Source of the DNA: Helicobacter pylori_CU
GTDB lineage: Bacteria; Campylobacterota; Campylobacteria; Campylobacterales; Helicobacteraceae
Assembly (NCBI RefSeq): GCF_000259235.1
Contig: NC_017733.1
Coordinates: forward strand, 62,001-126,000
Direction: 5' to 3'
Length of the DNA stretch: 64,000 nucleotides
The position numbers and the translations under genes were made by a program. Positions within the stretch are counted from its first letter, which is position 1; the number at the start of each line of letters is the position of its first letter. Positions 41,905 to 50,821 of this stretch are shown piece after piece. The notes under the pieces are model-generated. The model saw only the letters and a list, made by a program, of their open reading frames with translations. It ran no database searches and had not been told where the DNA came from.

Positions 41905-43650
41905 TTATTCAACTTCACTTTCCTTAATGGATTTGACATTCAAAGTCCTCCCGTCTTTTGAAGTGGGGATTTTGATGCTCCCCTCTTTTAATTTTTCTGC
42001 CAGTTTTTCCAACAACGGGTTTTTGAAATCGTAGTGGATGATTTCCCAATTACCCTCCAATTCAGGGGTTACCTTCCCACCTTTTTCTTCCGTGATGTAT
42101 TTGACAATCAAATCCCGTATTTGCCCGTTATCTTGCAATGCATCGTAAGAATCATAATACCTATCAGCGTCTGTAACCAGCTTTAAAGTCGTGGATAATG
42201 TCCCGAATCGGTAATTGTTGATCGCTAATTTATACACCGCTTTAGGGTTAATGGGTTTGTTGTTGATTGTCGGATTAATAATTCTTTGTCCGGCGGGTTT
42301 TGTAACATCAACCTGGTATTTCACGCCAGAAAACATGTCAAAGTTATAGCCGCGAATGTTTTCATTAAAACTGATCGTCAAATCTCCTGGTTGCAACTGG
42401 TTGTAAAATCGGTATGACCATTCCATGTATTTCAACAGGTTTTCACCCGTGATATGCACTCCAATGAGCGTGTTAGCGAACTTGTAAATATAGGCGACAT
42501 CTTTTCTTTTGAAAGGCCCTTTTTTCAAATTCGCCCCAAAATTGAATAAGGCTGCCGCTGAAACATCGGCTTTTGCGTAATATTTTTGCACTTTATTAAT
42601 CAATTCTATCACCGGTGTTTCTTGCAAGGCGGCGGTGGGCATCGTGGTGATTTTTTCTTCTCCTGTGATAAAATCAGGCCTGTCAATAAAGGTTTTTGTA
42701 ACTTCGCCAACCACTTCATTAGCGTATTCTTTTGATTTTTTATCCACATATTCGTATTTTTTCGCTAATTCTTCATCTTCTGGCACGCCTTTTGTGGGTA
42801 AATTTTCAGTCGTTATGGTTTTTTTCTTCGTTTTAGTGTCAAATACCACCACGCCTTTTGCCAAATAAGCCCCATACGCTCCAGGCTCAATGGTATGTAC
42901 TTTTCCCACTTTAGTGTTATAAACCGCATGCTCATGCCCGGCAAAAATGATGTCAAATTGCGGGAATTTTTTCGCCAAATCCGGTATCCCATCGCCACCT
43001 TTCTCATCTTCTTGCCCCAAATGAAAAGCACCAATCAAAATATCATACTTCCCTTTTAACTCTTTCAAGGTCTTTTTTAACGCTTCTTCAGCGTCCAAAA
43101 ATTTCAATCCTGCAAAATGTTCAGGCGTAGAAGCCTCCCAAGTTGGGATGTGCGGCACCAAAAACCCCACAACCGCCACCCTCACGCCATCAATTTTTTT
43201 AATCATATAAGGCTTCACAAACGGCTTATTGTCCGCAATTTTGATAATATTTGCATTCACGACATCGCCATTAAACCCCTTAATATTTTTTTCTAAAAAA
43301 TCTTTACTGAAATTAAACTCATGATTGCCAAGCACACGAACATCAAATTTCAAATCGTTTTCAGCTAAAACTAGCGGGTGAATAGGCTCATCATTAAACA
43401 ACTCCGCGCTATTACCCTGCAACAAATCCCCGCTGTCAATCAAAACCACATTTTTATTCTCAGCCCTTTGCTTTTTGATTAAAGTCGCAATCCTTGTCAA
43501 GCCGTTATTGGGTTTTTGTTCCCCCACCGCATAATCATACGAAAAAAGCCGCCCATGAATGTCTGAAGTTTCTAAAAACACGATTTTGACTTCTTTTGCA
43601 GATATTGAAAGTGTTAGCGTTAAAAAGATGACTAAAATTAACTTTCTCAT
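41905..43650 (-). CDS. Periplasmic 2',3'-cyclic-nucleotide phosphodiesterase / 5'-nucleotidase (CpdB/UshA family)
   Basis: A 581-residue secreted nucleotidase starting at ATG 43650 (AAGGA 6 nt upstream; the longer frame to 43797 is not supported). A signal peptide MRKLILVIFLTLTLSISA is followed by a calcineurin-like metallophosphatase domain (FLETSDIHGRLFSYD, IDSGDLLQGN, GNHEFNFSKDF, FAGHEHAVY) and, from about residue 330, a 5'-nucleotidase C-terminal domain (ALFNFGANLKKGPF, YKLAINNYRFG). It would release nucleosides and phosphate from nucleotides in the periplasm. It matches HP0104 by position. Confidence 0.88.
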   Translation of the reverse strand: MRKLILVIFLTLTLSISAKEVKIVFLETSDIHGRLFSYDYAVGEQKPNNGLTRIATLIKKQRAENKNVVLIDSGDLLQGNSAELFNDEPIHPLVLAENDLKFDVRVLGNHEFNFSKDFLEKNIKGFNGDVVNANIIKIADNKPFVKPYMIKKIDGVRVAVVGFLVPHIPTWEASTPEHFAGLKFLDAEEALKKTLKELKGKYDILIGAFHLGQEDEKGGDGIPDLAKKFPQFDIIFAGHEHAVYNTKVGKVHTIEPGAYGAYLAKGVVVFDTKTKKKTITTENLPTKGVPEDEELAKKYEYVDKKSKEYANEVVGEVTKTFIDRPDFITGEEKITTMPTAALQETPVIELINKVQKYYAKADVSAAALFNFGANLKKGPFKRKDVAYIYKFANTLIGVHITGENLLKYMEWSYRFYNQLQPGDLTISFNENIRGYNFDMFSGVKYQVDVTKPAGQRIINPTINNKPINPKAVYKLAINNYRFGTLSTTLKLVTDADRYYDSYDALQDNGQIRDLIVKYITEEKGGKVTPELEGNWEIIHYDFKNPLLEKLAEKLKEGSIKIPTSKDGRTLNVKSIKESEVE

Positions 43651-43758
43651 TGAAATCCTTCCATAAAACAGAGATTCATAACGATAATTTTTACATAATA
43701 TTAACGCTGATGCGATGATTTTGATTGGAATGTAACGCCTAAAACGGATAAAATGGGT

Positions 43759-43790
43759 AAGGGGATAGGGGAGTAAAATCATTCCCCCAC
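43759..43790. repeat. G-run/C-run hairpin after luxS
   Basis: AAGGGGATAGGGG and CCCCC around an AT-rich loop form a stem like those at 17154 and 20779. It begins a few bases after the luxS stop on the minus strand and may terminate the cysK-mccB-luxS transcript. The remaining bases to the nucleotidase gene look like a short promoter region. Confidence 0.5.
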
Positions 43791-43793
43791 CAA

Positions 43794-44252
43794 TCAAACC
43801 CCCACTTCAGACCACTCAGTGCGTTTGTCTAAAAAAGCGCGTGCTAAATTCTTAGCACCCTCTAAAGTGTGGTTAGCCGCCCAACCGCATTGCTTTTCAT
43901 TGCTCGCAGGCACTTCTGTAGCCTTTAACACATCTTGCATCGTCTTTTCTAAAACCTCTAAAATCTCTGTGTAATTGTCATGGTTTAACACCGTGAGATA
44001 AAATCCCGTTTGGCAACCCATAGGCGACCAATCCACGACATAACTGGCATGGTTACGGATAATTTCAGCGACTAAATGCTCTAAAGAGTGTAGGCTAGGC
44101 ATGTCCATGTGATCTTGGTTGGGTTGCTTGAAGCGCACATCGTATTTGACAATCACATCCCCATTAGTGCCCTTTTTGCGATCAGCGACACGCACATAAG
44201 GGGCTTTGACTTTGGTGTGATCCAAATTGAAACTCTCTACATTCATTTTCAT
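43794..44252 (-). CDS. luxS: S-ribosylhomocysteine lyase LuxS
   Basis: LuxS splits S-ribosylhomocysteine to homocysteine and DPD, the precursor of autoinducer-2. I chose ATG 44252, 8 nt after AAGGAG, giving 152 residues; a second ATG two codons on is also possible. The zinc-binding SLHSLEHL (His-x-x-Glu-His) is at about residue 53, the catalytic Cys region is WSPMGCQTGFYL, and the third zinc ligand Cys lies in EKQCGWAANHTLEG. It is downstream of mccB, so its product homocysteine feeds the two upstream enzymes. Confidence 0.97.
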   Translation of the reverse strand: MKMNVESFNLDHTKVKAPYVRVADRKKGTNGDVIVKYDVRFKQPNQDHMDMPSLHSLEHLVAEIIRNHASYVVDWSPMGCQTGFYLTVLNHDNYTEILEVLEKTMQDVLKATEVPASNEKQCGWAANHTLEGAKNLARAFLDKRTEWSEVGV

Positions 44253-44289
44253 GTTTTTAACTCCTTTATTCATAAATTGTAATGAAACT

Positions 44290-45432
44290 TTAGCCTATTT
44301 TAGCGAACGCTTGCTCTAAATCTTCTAACAAATCCTGTTCATGCTCAATCCCTACAGACAAGCGCACCAAGCCATCTCTAATCCCTGCGGCTTCTCGTTG
44401 TTCTTTAGGGATACACGCATGGGTCATAAACGCTGGAATCCCCACCAAGCTTTCCACCCCGCCCAAACTCTCGCCTAAAATGAATAATTTAAGGCTTTCT
44501 ACAAAAAGAGCCGCCTCGCTGTCATTTTTGAGAGTGAAAGAGAGCATCCCGCTAAAGCCACGCATTTGGGCTTTGGCTAGCTCGTAATTAGGGTGGGTGG
44601 GTAGGCCCGGGTAATAAACCCTTTCCACTTTAGGGTGTTTTTCTAAAAATTCAGCCACGCAAAGGGCGTTTTTTTGATGGGCTTGCATGCGTAATCCCAG
44701 CGTTTTAATCCCTCTTTGCAACAGCCAACTGTCTTGAGGGCCTAAAACCCCACCGATAGCGTTTTGGAAAAAAGCGATCTCTTGGGCTAACGCTTCATTA
44801 TTGGTGGTTACAAGCCCAGCGACCACATCGCTATGACCGCCTAAGTATTTTGTGCCGCTATGCACCACAATATCCGCTCCCAAAAGAAGCGGGTTTTGAT
44901 AATAGGGGGTGGCAAAGGTGTTATCCACGATAGTGAGCAAATTATGATCTTTAGCGACACTAGCGCATTGCGCTAAATCCGTGATTTTAAGCAAGGGGTT
45001 ACTAGGGGTTTCTAAATAAAGGGCTTTGGTGTTGGGTTTGATAGCCTTTTTGATTTGGGATATATCGCTAGTGTCTATAATGGTGCAAGAAAGCCCGTTT
45101 TTGACAAGCACTTTATTAAACAAGCGGAAAGTCCCCCCATAAACATCATCGCCCAATAACACATGATCGCCTGATTGCAAGAGGGAAAAAACGGCGTGGA
45201 TTCCAGCTAGGCCAGAGGCAAAAGCAAACCCCTTAACCCCCCCCTCTAAATCAGCGATGAGTTCTTCTAAAGCAAAGCGCGTGGGGTTGCCTGAGCGAGA
45301 GTATTCATAGCCTTTATGGTGGCCTATGGCGTCTTGGCGGTAGGTGGAAGTTTGATAAATAGGCACGCTCACCGCCCCCGTTGTCGTGTCTTCACTAATG
45401 CCCCCATGGATTAATTTGGTTTGCATGTGCAT
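44290..45432 (-). CDS. metB: Cystathionine gamma-lyase/synthase (MccB, annotated metB)
   Basis: A 380-residue PLP enzyme of the Cys/Met metabolism family. The substrate motif SVPIYQTSTYR, the region EYSRSGNPTR, DDVYGGTFRLF, and the PLP lysine in VHSGTKYLGGHSDVVAG near residue 197 are all present. In H. pylori the homologue was shown to act as a gamma-lyase in reverse transsulfuration (cystathionine to cysteine), under the name MccB. The ATG at 45432 follows AAGGAA by 6 nt. It sits between cysK and luxS. Confidence 0.95.
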   Translation of the reverse strand: MHMQTKLIHGGISEDTTTGAVSVPIYQTSTYRQDAIGHHKGYEYSRSGNPTRFALEELIADLEGGVKGFAFASGLAGIHAVFSLLQSGDHVLLGDDVYGGTFRLFNKVLVKNGLSCTIIDTSDISQIKKAIKPNTKALYLETPSNPLLKITDLAQCASVAKDHNLLTIVDNTFATPYYQNPLLLGADIVVHSGTKYLGGHSDVVAGLVTTNNEALAQEIAFFQNAIGGVLGPQDSWLLQRGIKTLGLRMQAHQKNALCVAEFLEKHPKVERVYYPGLPTHPNYELAKAQMRGFSGMLSFTLKNDSEAALFVESLKLFILGESLGGVESLVGIPAFMTHACIPKEQREAAGIRDGLVRLSVGIEHEQDLLEDLEQAFAKIG

Positions 45433-45452
45433 GGTTTTTCCTTTTGATGAAT

Positions 45453-46370
45453 TTATAAATAAATACCTTTAGAAAGATAACGATCGGCAACATCCGGGAA
45501 AATGGTTAAAACCTGGCTGCCTTCGGGGAGGCGTTGCACTTCTTTCAATGCTGCCACAAAAGCTGCCCCGCTAGAGCTCCCCACTAATAAGCCGTTTTTT
45601 TTGGCTAACTTCCTAGTGTAGCTAAAACCCTCTTCATCTGAGATCGTTTCAAAGCCATCAATATCCAAGTTTGCAAAAAAAGGAGGGATGAATTCCACGC
45701 CAATACCCTCAATCTCATGAGGCCCAGGCTCTCCCCCATTCAAAATAGAACCCTCCGGCTCCACCCCAATCAAGCGGATATTAGGGATGCGTTCTTTCAA
45801 ATACCTAGCCGTGCCCGCAAAAGTGCCACCACTCCCTATCCCGGCTACAAAGCTCGTAAAATTTATGCCTAATTCTTGGACAATCTCAGGAGCTAGGGTG
45901 TGGTAGTAAGCGTTAGGATTATCAGGGTTTTCAAATTGTAAGGGCAAATAGCTATCAGGGATACTTTCGGCTAGCTCTTTACTTTTTTTAATGGCGCCAG
46001 AAATCCCCTCGCTAGTAGGCGTGTTGATCACTAAAGCCCCCAAAGCCCTCATGATCTGCTGTTTTTCTGTGCTGAATTTTTCCGGGACAACAAAGATAGT
46101 TTTGAGATGGTGCTTGATTGCCACTAAAGCTAGAGCGATGCCGGTATTGCCTGCGGTAGGCTCAATGATGGTTGTTTTAGAAGTGATTTTGCCAGTTTTA
46201 AACCCTTCTTCTATAAGGTATTGGCCTAAGCGATCTTTAACGCTCCCTCCTGGGTTTAAATGCTCCAGTTTGGCGTAAATAGCGGAATTTAATGGAATGG
46301 GGTAATCCTTGTTAGTGAATTTAAAAACGGGAGTGCGGCCTATGGCGTCTTGCATTGCGGTAAGGATCAT
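45453..46370 (-). CDS. cysK: Cysteine synthase-like enzyme / cystathionine beta-synthase (MccA, annotated cysK)
   Basis: A 305-residue fold-type II PLP enzyme. The PLP lysine is in LEHLNPGGSVKDRLG near residue 43, the phosphate loop EPTAGNTGIALALV near 70, and GIGSGGTFAGTARYL near 180. In H. pylori the homologue condenses homocysteine with O-acetylserine to cystathionine (MccA), the first step of the pathway continued by the next gene. It is first in the cysK-mccB-luxS operon. Confidence 0.94.
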   Translation of the reverse strand: MILTAMQDAIGRTPVFKFTNKDYPIPLNSAIYAKLEHLNPGGSVKDRLGQYLIEEGFKTGKITSKTTIIEPTAGNTGIALALVAIKHHLKTIFVVPEKFSTEKQQIMRALGALVINTPTSEGISGAIKKSKELAESIPDSYLPLQFENPDNPNAYYHTLAPEIVQELGINFTSFVAGIGSGGTFAGTARYLKERIPNIRLIGVEPEGSILNGGEPGPHEIEGIGVEFIPPFFANLDIDGFETISDEEGFSYTRKLAKKNGLLVGSSSGAAFVAALKEVQRLPEGSQVLTIFPDVADRYLSKGIYL

Positions 46371-46488
46371 GATTCCTCCTATAATAAAAATAACAATAAC
46401 TCAATTTTAGCGATTATGCCTAAACTCGTTAAATGGAATAAGTTTAGGATAAAATGTTGGTTTATTGAGATGGATTAAGTAGCTTTCA

Positions 46489-47067
46489 ATGAAAACGATA
46501 GAATGGAATGAGGAGCAAAGAAAAGCGTTCCAAGACTTGTTAAGAGAGTTTGTAGCGTTAATAGACGCTAAAATGCAAGAGGAAAAGCAAACAGGCAAAA
46601 CCCCAAAGATACCAAGGTATGCTTCATGCCAAAACGGGCTGAACAAGTTTTTAGCGCCATGGGGTTATGCGTGCAAAATCAGTCTTGGCTCTGGGAACTT
46701 ATCCAAGAAGCCATCAATCGCCTTTTGCCGTCAGGATATTTTAGGGGAAGGGTTTGTCAATGGTGAAAAACCAACCCCAAAAAAAGGTTTTTACCTCTGG
46801 TTTGCTTACTATTGGAAGAACGATGCAGAAAAGTTTTTTCTCTGTATAGGTCGATCCATAGAGGAGAATGGGGAAAAAGAGTGTCAAAAATGCCCAGCGT
46901 ATGATAAGATCGTTAAACTTGATGGAGACGCTTATTATCAAGAGAGCTATGACGATTTAGAATCCCATCTTGAAAACATTACCAACGATTTTTTACGCTT
47001 TGCTAGTGAATTTAATCAAATCCCCACTGCGTGTTTTGAATTAGAGCCATCTAGTGCAAGCCATTAA
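46489..47067 (+). CDS. Hypothetical protein faintly like the McrB N-terminal domain (DUF3578)
   Basis: A 192-residue protein (HP0108 by position) I cannot assign firmly. It begins with a helical segment, then APWGYACKISLGSGNLSKKP, SIAFCRQDILGE, and KGFYLWFAYYWKNDAEKFFL. The order of a Gly-Ser-Gly stretch, an 'acidic PSIAF' strand and an aromatic 'YLWFAYYW' strand resembles the MrcB/DUF3578 module found at the N-terminus of McrB-type restriction GTPases. No GTPase follows. The ATG has weak ribosome-site sequence upstream. It is convergent with dnaK. Confidence 0.5.
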   Translation: MKTIEWNEEQRKAFQDLLREFVALIDAKMQEEKQTGKTPKIPRYASCQNGLNKFLAPWGYACKISLGSGNLSKKPSIAFCRQDILGEGFVNGEKPTPKKGFYLWFAYYWKNDAEKFFLCIGRSIEENGEKECQKCPAYDKIVKLDGDAYYQESYDDLESHLENITNDFLRFASEFNQIPTACFELEPSSASH

Positions 47068-47261
47068 GAAATAACTTTATAAAACAACCCCATACCAAAA
47101 AGAACTCTCTCATAAGGGATTTTCCTAAAATCCCACCAACGCTTTTTAAAATAAGTCTTGAAAAGCTATCGCTTGGTTACAATCAAGCTTTGATATTTGG
47201 ATTAAAAAACGCTATTTTTTAGATTTTGCAATCGGTATCCCATTGATGAAAATGAGGAAAG

Positions 47262-47292
47262 CAAGCGGATTTTGATTAAAACCGCCCGCTTG
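47262..47292. terminator. Hairpin between HP0108-like gene and dnaK
   Basis: CAAGCG/CGCTTG with an inner CGG-TTTT/AAAA-CCG pairing forms a strong stem 20 nt after the dnaK stop on the minus strand. T-runs are short, so termination is probable but not certain. The rest of the gap 47068-47261 shows nothing I can support. Confidence 0.5.
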
Positions 47293-47312
47293 AAAGAAGT
47301 TTTAAAAGCGTT

Positions 47313-49175
47313 TCATTCCACTTCCGCATCAATCACATCATCGTCTTTTTTCTTGGGCTGCTCAGCGTTGTTTTTATTCGCCATGGCTTCGCCTAATTTT
47401 TGAGCCGCTTGCGCTAATAATTTGGTTTTGTCTTCAAGCTCCGTTTTAGTAGCGTTATCGTTTTTGATGCAATCTTTAAGAGCGTTAATGGCGTTTTGGA
47501 TCTCATTAGCATCGTTTTCGTTCAAATTCGCCTTATGCTCATCAAGGCTCTTTTGGGTTTGGTGCGCCAAACTATCGGCATGGTTTCTCGCTTCAATCAC
47601 TTCTTTTTTCCTGGCGTCTTCTTCTTTGTGCAATTCAGCGTCTTTAACCATTTTTTCAATCTCGCTATCAGACAACCCGCTAGAGCCAGAAATTTTAATC
47701 TCTTGGCTTTTACCGGTATTTTTATCTTGCGCTGACACGGTTAAAATCCCGTTAGCGTCAATATCAAAGGTTACTTCAATTTGCGGCACGCCTCTTGGAG
47801 CGGGAGCGATGCCTTGCAAATCAAATTTACCCAACGATTTATTATCCCTTGCCAATTCCCTTTCGCCTTGTAAAACCATAATGGACACAGCGGGCTGGTT
47901 GTCTTCAGCGGTTGAGAACACTTGAGATTTTTTCGCAGGAATAGTCGTGCCTCTATCAATCACTTTAGTCATCACGCCCCCTAAAGTTTCAATCCCAAGA
48001 CTTAAAGGCGTAACATCTAATAAAAGCACATCTTTCACATCGCCTTTTAACACGCCCCCTTGAATGCTCGCGCCCACCGCTACGACTTCATCAGGATTGA
48101 CGCTTTTATTCAACTCTTTATTAATAAACGCTTTCACCCTTTCTTGGACTTTAGGGATACGAGTGGAGCCGCCCACCATCACCACTTCTGAAATCTCATT
48201 TTTGGTCAGCCCTGCGTCTTTGATCACGCTTTCAATTTTAGAAATCGTTTCTTCCATGAGATCTTCTGTCAAGCTTTCAAATTTAGCCCTAGTGAGTTTT
48301 TTAACCAAGTGTTTGGGCCCGGTAGCGTCCGCTGTGATAAAGGGCAAATTGATTTCAGTCTCCATCGCAGAGCTCAGTTCTTTTTTAGCGTTTTCAGCCG
48401 CTTCTTTTAGGCGTTGCAACGCCATCACATCGTTTTTAATCTCAATGCCCGTTTCGCTTTTAAACTCAGCCGCTAAGAAATCAATCACACGATTGTCAAA
48501 ATCATCGCCCCCTAAAAACGCATCGCCCCCTGTGGCTAAAACTTCCACGACATTATCGCCTGTTTCTAACACGGTAACATCAAAAGTCCCCCCACCCAAA
48601 TCATAAACCATGATTTTTTCGCTCTCTTTTTTATCCAAGCCATAGGCTAACGCCGCACTAGTAGGCTCATTGATGATCCTTAAAACATTAAGCCCTGCAA
48701 TCGTGCCGGCTTCTTTAGTCGCTTTCCTTTGGCTGTCGTTAAAATAAGCAGGAACCGTGATCACCGCTTCCGTAACGCTCTCGCCCAAATAACTTTCAGC
48801 GTCTTCTTTGAGCTTCATTAAAATTTTGGCTGAAATTTCTTGAGGGGTATAAATTTTACCTGAAATCTCAATCGCGCAAGCCCCATTCCTATCCACAATT
48901 TTATAAGGCAAGCGTTTTTCGGCTTCTTTAGCCTTATCTTCATTAAACATCAAGCCCATGATCCTTTTAATAGAATAAATGGTTTTTTCTGGGTTGGTTA
49001 CCGCTTGTCTTTTGGCACTCTCGCCCACTAAAATCTCGCCCTTATCCGTAAAAGCTACAATAGAAGGAGTGGTGTTTTTACCCTCTTTATTCGCAATAAT
49101 CTTTGCTTCATTGCCTTCATACACCGCCATTGCGGAGTTGGTTGTCCCTAAATCAATTCCAATAACTTTTCCCAT
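47313..49175 (-). CDS. dnaK: Chaperone protein DnaK (Hsp70)
   Basis: A 620-residue Hsp70. The ATPase domain begins IGIDLGTTNSAMAVYEGN; phosphate and adenosine motifs YDLGGGTFDVTVLETG and VGGSTRIPKVQE are present. The substrate-binding domain begins near 385 (DVTPLSLGIETLGGVMT). The lid ends in a Lys/Asp/Glu tail with DDVIDAEVE, the usual C-terminal motif. It acts with GrpE from the adjacent gene, and its operon also carries the repressor hrcA. Confidence 0.99.
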   Translation of the reverse strand: MGKVIGIDLGTTNSAMAVYEGNEAKIIANKEGKNTTPSIVAFTDKGEILVGESAKRQAVTNPEKTIYSIKRIMGLMFNEDKAKEAEKRLPYKIVDRNGACAIEISGKIYTPQEISAKILMKLKEDAESYLGESVTEAVITVPAYFNDSQRKATKEAGTIAGLNVLRIINEPTSAALAYGLDKKESEKIMVYDLGGGTFDVTVLETGDNVVEVLATGGDAFLGGDDFDNRVIDFLAAEFKSETGIEIKNDVMALQRLKEAAENAKKELSSAMETEINLPFITADATGPKHLVKKLTRAKFESLTEDLMEETISKIESVIKDAGLTKNEISEVVMVGGSTRIPKVQERVKAFINKELNKSVNPDEVVAVGASIQGGVLKGDVKDVLLLDVTPLSLGIETLGGVMTKVIDRGTTIPAKKSQVFSTAEDNQPAVSIMVLQGERELARDNKSLGKFDLQGIAPAPRGVPQIEVTFDIDANGILTVSAQDKNTGKSQEIKISGSSGLSDSEIEKMVKDAELHKEEDARKKEVIEARNHADSLAHQTQKSLDEHKANLNENDANEIQNAINALKDCIKNDNATKTELEDKTKLLAQAAQKLGEAMANKNNAEQPKKKDDDVIDAEVE

Positions 49176-49205
49176 GCGTTATCCTTTCTTTTTAAAATAA
49201 ATGTT

Positions 49206-49781
49206 TTAATCGTTTTTAGCAATGCTCACCATTGCCGGCCTCAAAACCCTACCCTTATACTTGTAACCCTGTTGCAAAACTTGCACGATTTTCCCGTTTT
49301 CTTTTTCTTCGCTTTTGACTTGCATGATCGCATTGTGGAAATTAGGATCAAATTCTTCTAAGCATTCAATCCCCTCAATGCCATGCCTTGCCAAAACTTC
49401 ATGCAACTTTTCCATCGTAAGCTCCAAGCCCTTGGTTAAAGCGCTTTCTTTATTTTCTTCTACAGCGCTCTTGTAAGCCCCAAGAAGCGCATCAATCACC
49501 GGCAATAGATCCAATGCGATTTTTTCATACGCATACTCTAACGCCATGCTCTTGTCTCTTTCTAAGCGCTTTTTCACGTTTTCAAAATCCGCATGCACTC
49601 TCAAGTATTTTTCGTGCATTTCTTTATATTTAAGCTCAAAATCTTCCTTGATCTCGCCTTCTTTTTGGCCTGCTTCTTGCTTTTCTTCATATTGTTGTTC
49701 TTTGCAAGTGCAAGCCTTTTGATAAGACTCTGGCTCTTTTGGGCTTAAATGATCGTGTTCTTGGTTGTGTTCATCTTTCAT
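49206..49781 (-). CDS. grpE: Nucleotide exchange factor GrpE
   Basis: A 191-residue DnaK cofactor. The first 60 residues are polar with a Cys pair (ACTCKEQQ), then the long dimerising helix (KYLRVHADFENVKKRLERDK) and the C-terminal beta domain (FDPNFHNAIMQV, VLQQGYKYKGRVLRPAMVSIA), all typical. It starts one base into the hrcA stop (TAATG) and is 30 nt before dnaK. Confidence 0.97.
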   Translation of the reverse strand: MKDEHNQEHDHLSPKEPESYQKACTCKEQQYEEKQEAGQKEGEIKEDFELKYKEMHEKYLRVHADFENVKKRLERDKSMALEYAYEKIALDLLPVIDALLGAYKSAVEENKESALTKGLELTMEKLHEVLARHGIEGIECLEEFDPNFHNAIMQVKSEEKENGKIVQVLQQGYKYKGRVLRPAMVSIAKND

Positions 49782-50611
49782 TATTCCTCCTTAGAAATCG
49801 TTTGAAAAAACCCTTCATAATCGCATTCCAATTTCCCCACACAAAGCAGTTGCATCCGCTCGTTTTGAAATTCTATAGGGCGTATTACCAGCATGCAATC
49901 AGGTTCTATAAAATGCAACCCTTTTTTGAAACGCTCCAAAACCTTACCCCCTAAAATGTCAAAAAATAAAGGGCTGTTTAAAAGCGTTTTTAACCCCATT
50001 AGATTAAAGCGCGTAATTTGCGCGTTGGAATACTCCAAACGCTCTAATTGTCTGGCCAAACTCAACGCATTGACAGAAGCAGCGATTAAGCGCACTTCTT
50101 TAACGCTCCTGCCCACAAGCTCCAATAAAAACTTCTCCATTTTAACGCTGTAACTCAGTGCGCAAGAAAACGCTAAAAAATCCAAAATCAAAAAGCGTTT
50201 TTCGCACTCAATGACTCTTTCCAAACGCTCCAAACTGGGTTTTTTTAACAGCGTGAAAAGCCCAAAATTTTCACTCGCGCTTTTTAGGCGTTTTTCATTC
50301 ACCTTTAAAACTTCAAAGCGCAACGACTTTTGCCAATAGTTTTCAAACGCCTTAAAAGTAGGCAATCTAGCGCCACTAGAATGGGCTTGATGGAGCATGC
50401 CTTCTTTAGAAAGGATTTGAAAATAATTCCTGATCGTCGCGCAAGACGCTTTCAAATTCGCCAACTCTTTCAAGCGTTTAGAGCTAATGGGTTCTAAAGT
50501 CTGCAGATAGGTTTTAACAAACGCATCTAACAAACTCTCTTTTTTATTCAAATCAGAACCTACTTTAATTCTTCTTAACATCATTATTTGAAAAATCTCG
50601 TCAATCACCAT
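49781..50611 (-). CDS. hrcA: Heat-shock repressor HrcA
   Basis: HrcA binds CIRCE-type operators and represses chaperone operons; in H. pylori it works with HspR. ATG 50611 gives 276 residues, the usual length. A TATAAT box 22 nt upstream means the longer frame to 50644 would begin before the promoter. The N-terminal winged-helix region includes TYLQTLEPISSKRLKELANL and CATIRNYFQILSKEGML; the C-terminus has IRPIEFQNERMQLLCVG. It is first in hrcA-grpE-dnaK. Confidence 0.93.
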   Translation of the reverse strand: MVIDEIFQIMMLRRIKVGSDLNKKESLLDAFVKTYLQTLEPISSKRLKELANLKASCATIRNYFQILSKEGMLHQAHSSGARLPTFKAFENYWQKSLRFEVLKVNEKRLKSASENFGLFTLLKKPSLERLERVIECEKRFLILDFLAFSCALSYSVKMEKFLLELVGRSVKEVRLIAASVNALSLARQLERLEYSNAQITRFNLMGLKTLLNSPLFFDILGGKVLERFKKGLHFIEPDCMLVIRPIEFQNERMQLLCVGKLECDYEGFFQTISKEE

Positions 50612-50632
50612 TCTTGATGAAAGAACCCTCGC

Positions 50633-50638
50633 ATTATA
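50633..50638 (-). promoter_or_regulatory. hrcA operon -10 box
   Basis: TATAAT on the minus strand, 22 nt before ATG 50611, predicts a leader of about 15 nt. A CIRCE-like dyad lies directly upstream, overlapping the -35 region. Confidence 0.7.
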
Positions 50639-50656
50639 GCGCAAAAAGTTAATAAT

Positions 50657-50683
50657 CTATCACTTGTTTTGAAAAAGTGATAA
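50657..50683 (-). promoter_or_regulatory. CIRCE-like HrcA operator
   Basis: TATCACTT and AAGTGATA form an inverted repeat with a 9-bp spacer. With one more, mismatched pair the arms are 9-9-9, the geometry of CIRCE. It sits about 20 bp upstream of the -10 box of hrcA, fitting auto-repression. I did not assign an HspR site; AT-rich sequence up to 50800 could hold it. Confidence 0.65.
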
Positions 50684-50821
50684 AAATTACCCGATTTTTC
50701 TTTAAAGTTTAGTCTATATCACTAAATTTATTTACTAGCATTAAATTAGGATTTTTTATAGAATTAATTTAATTTAGATCTATTGGGCAACTAATACCTT
50801 TTGTTAAAAAAACTTGTTATC

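Noticed and set aside
47422..48606. Plus-strand frames of 167 and 180 codons within dnaK
   Set aside because: They lie fully antisense to dnaK and show no recognisable domain.
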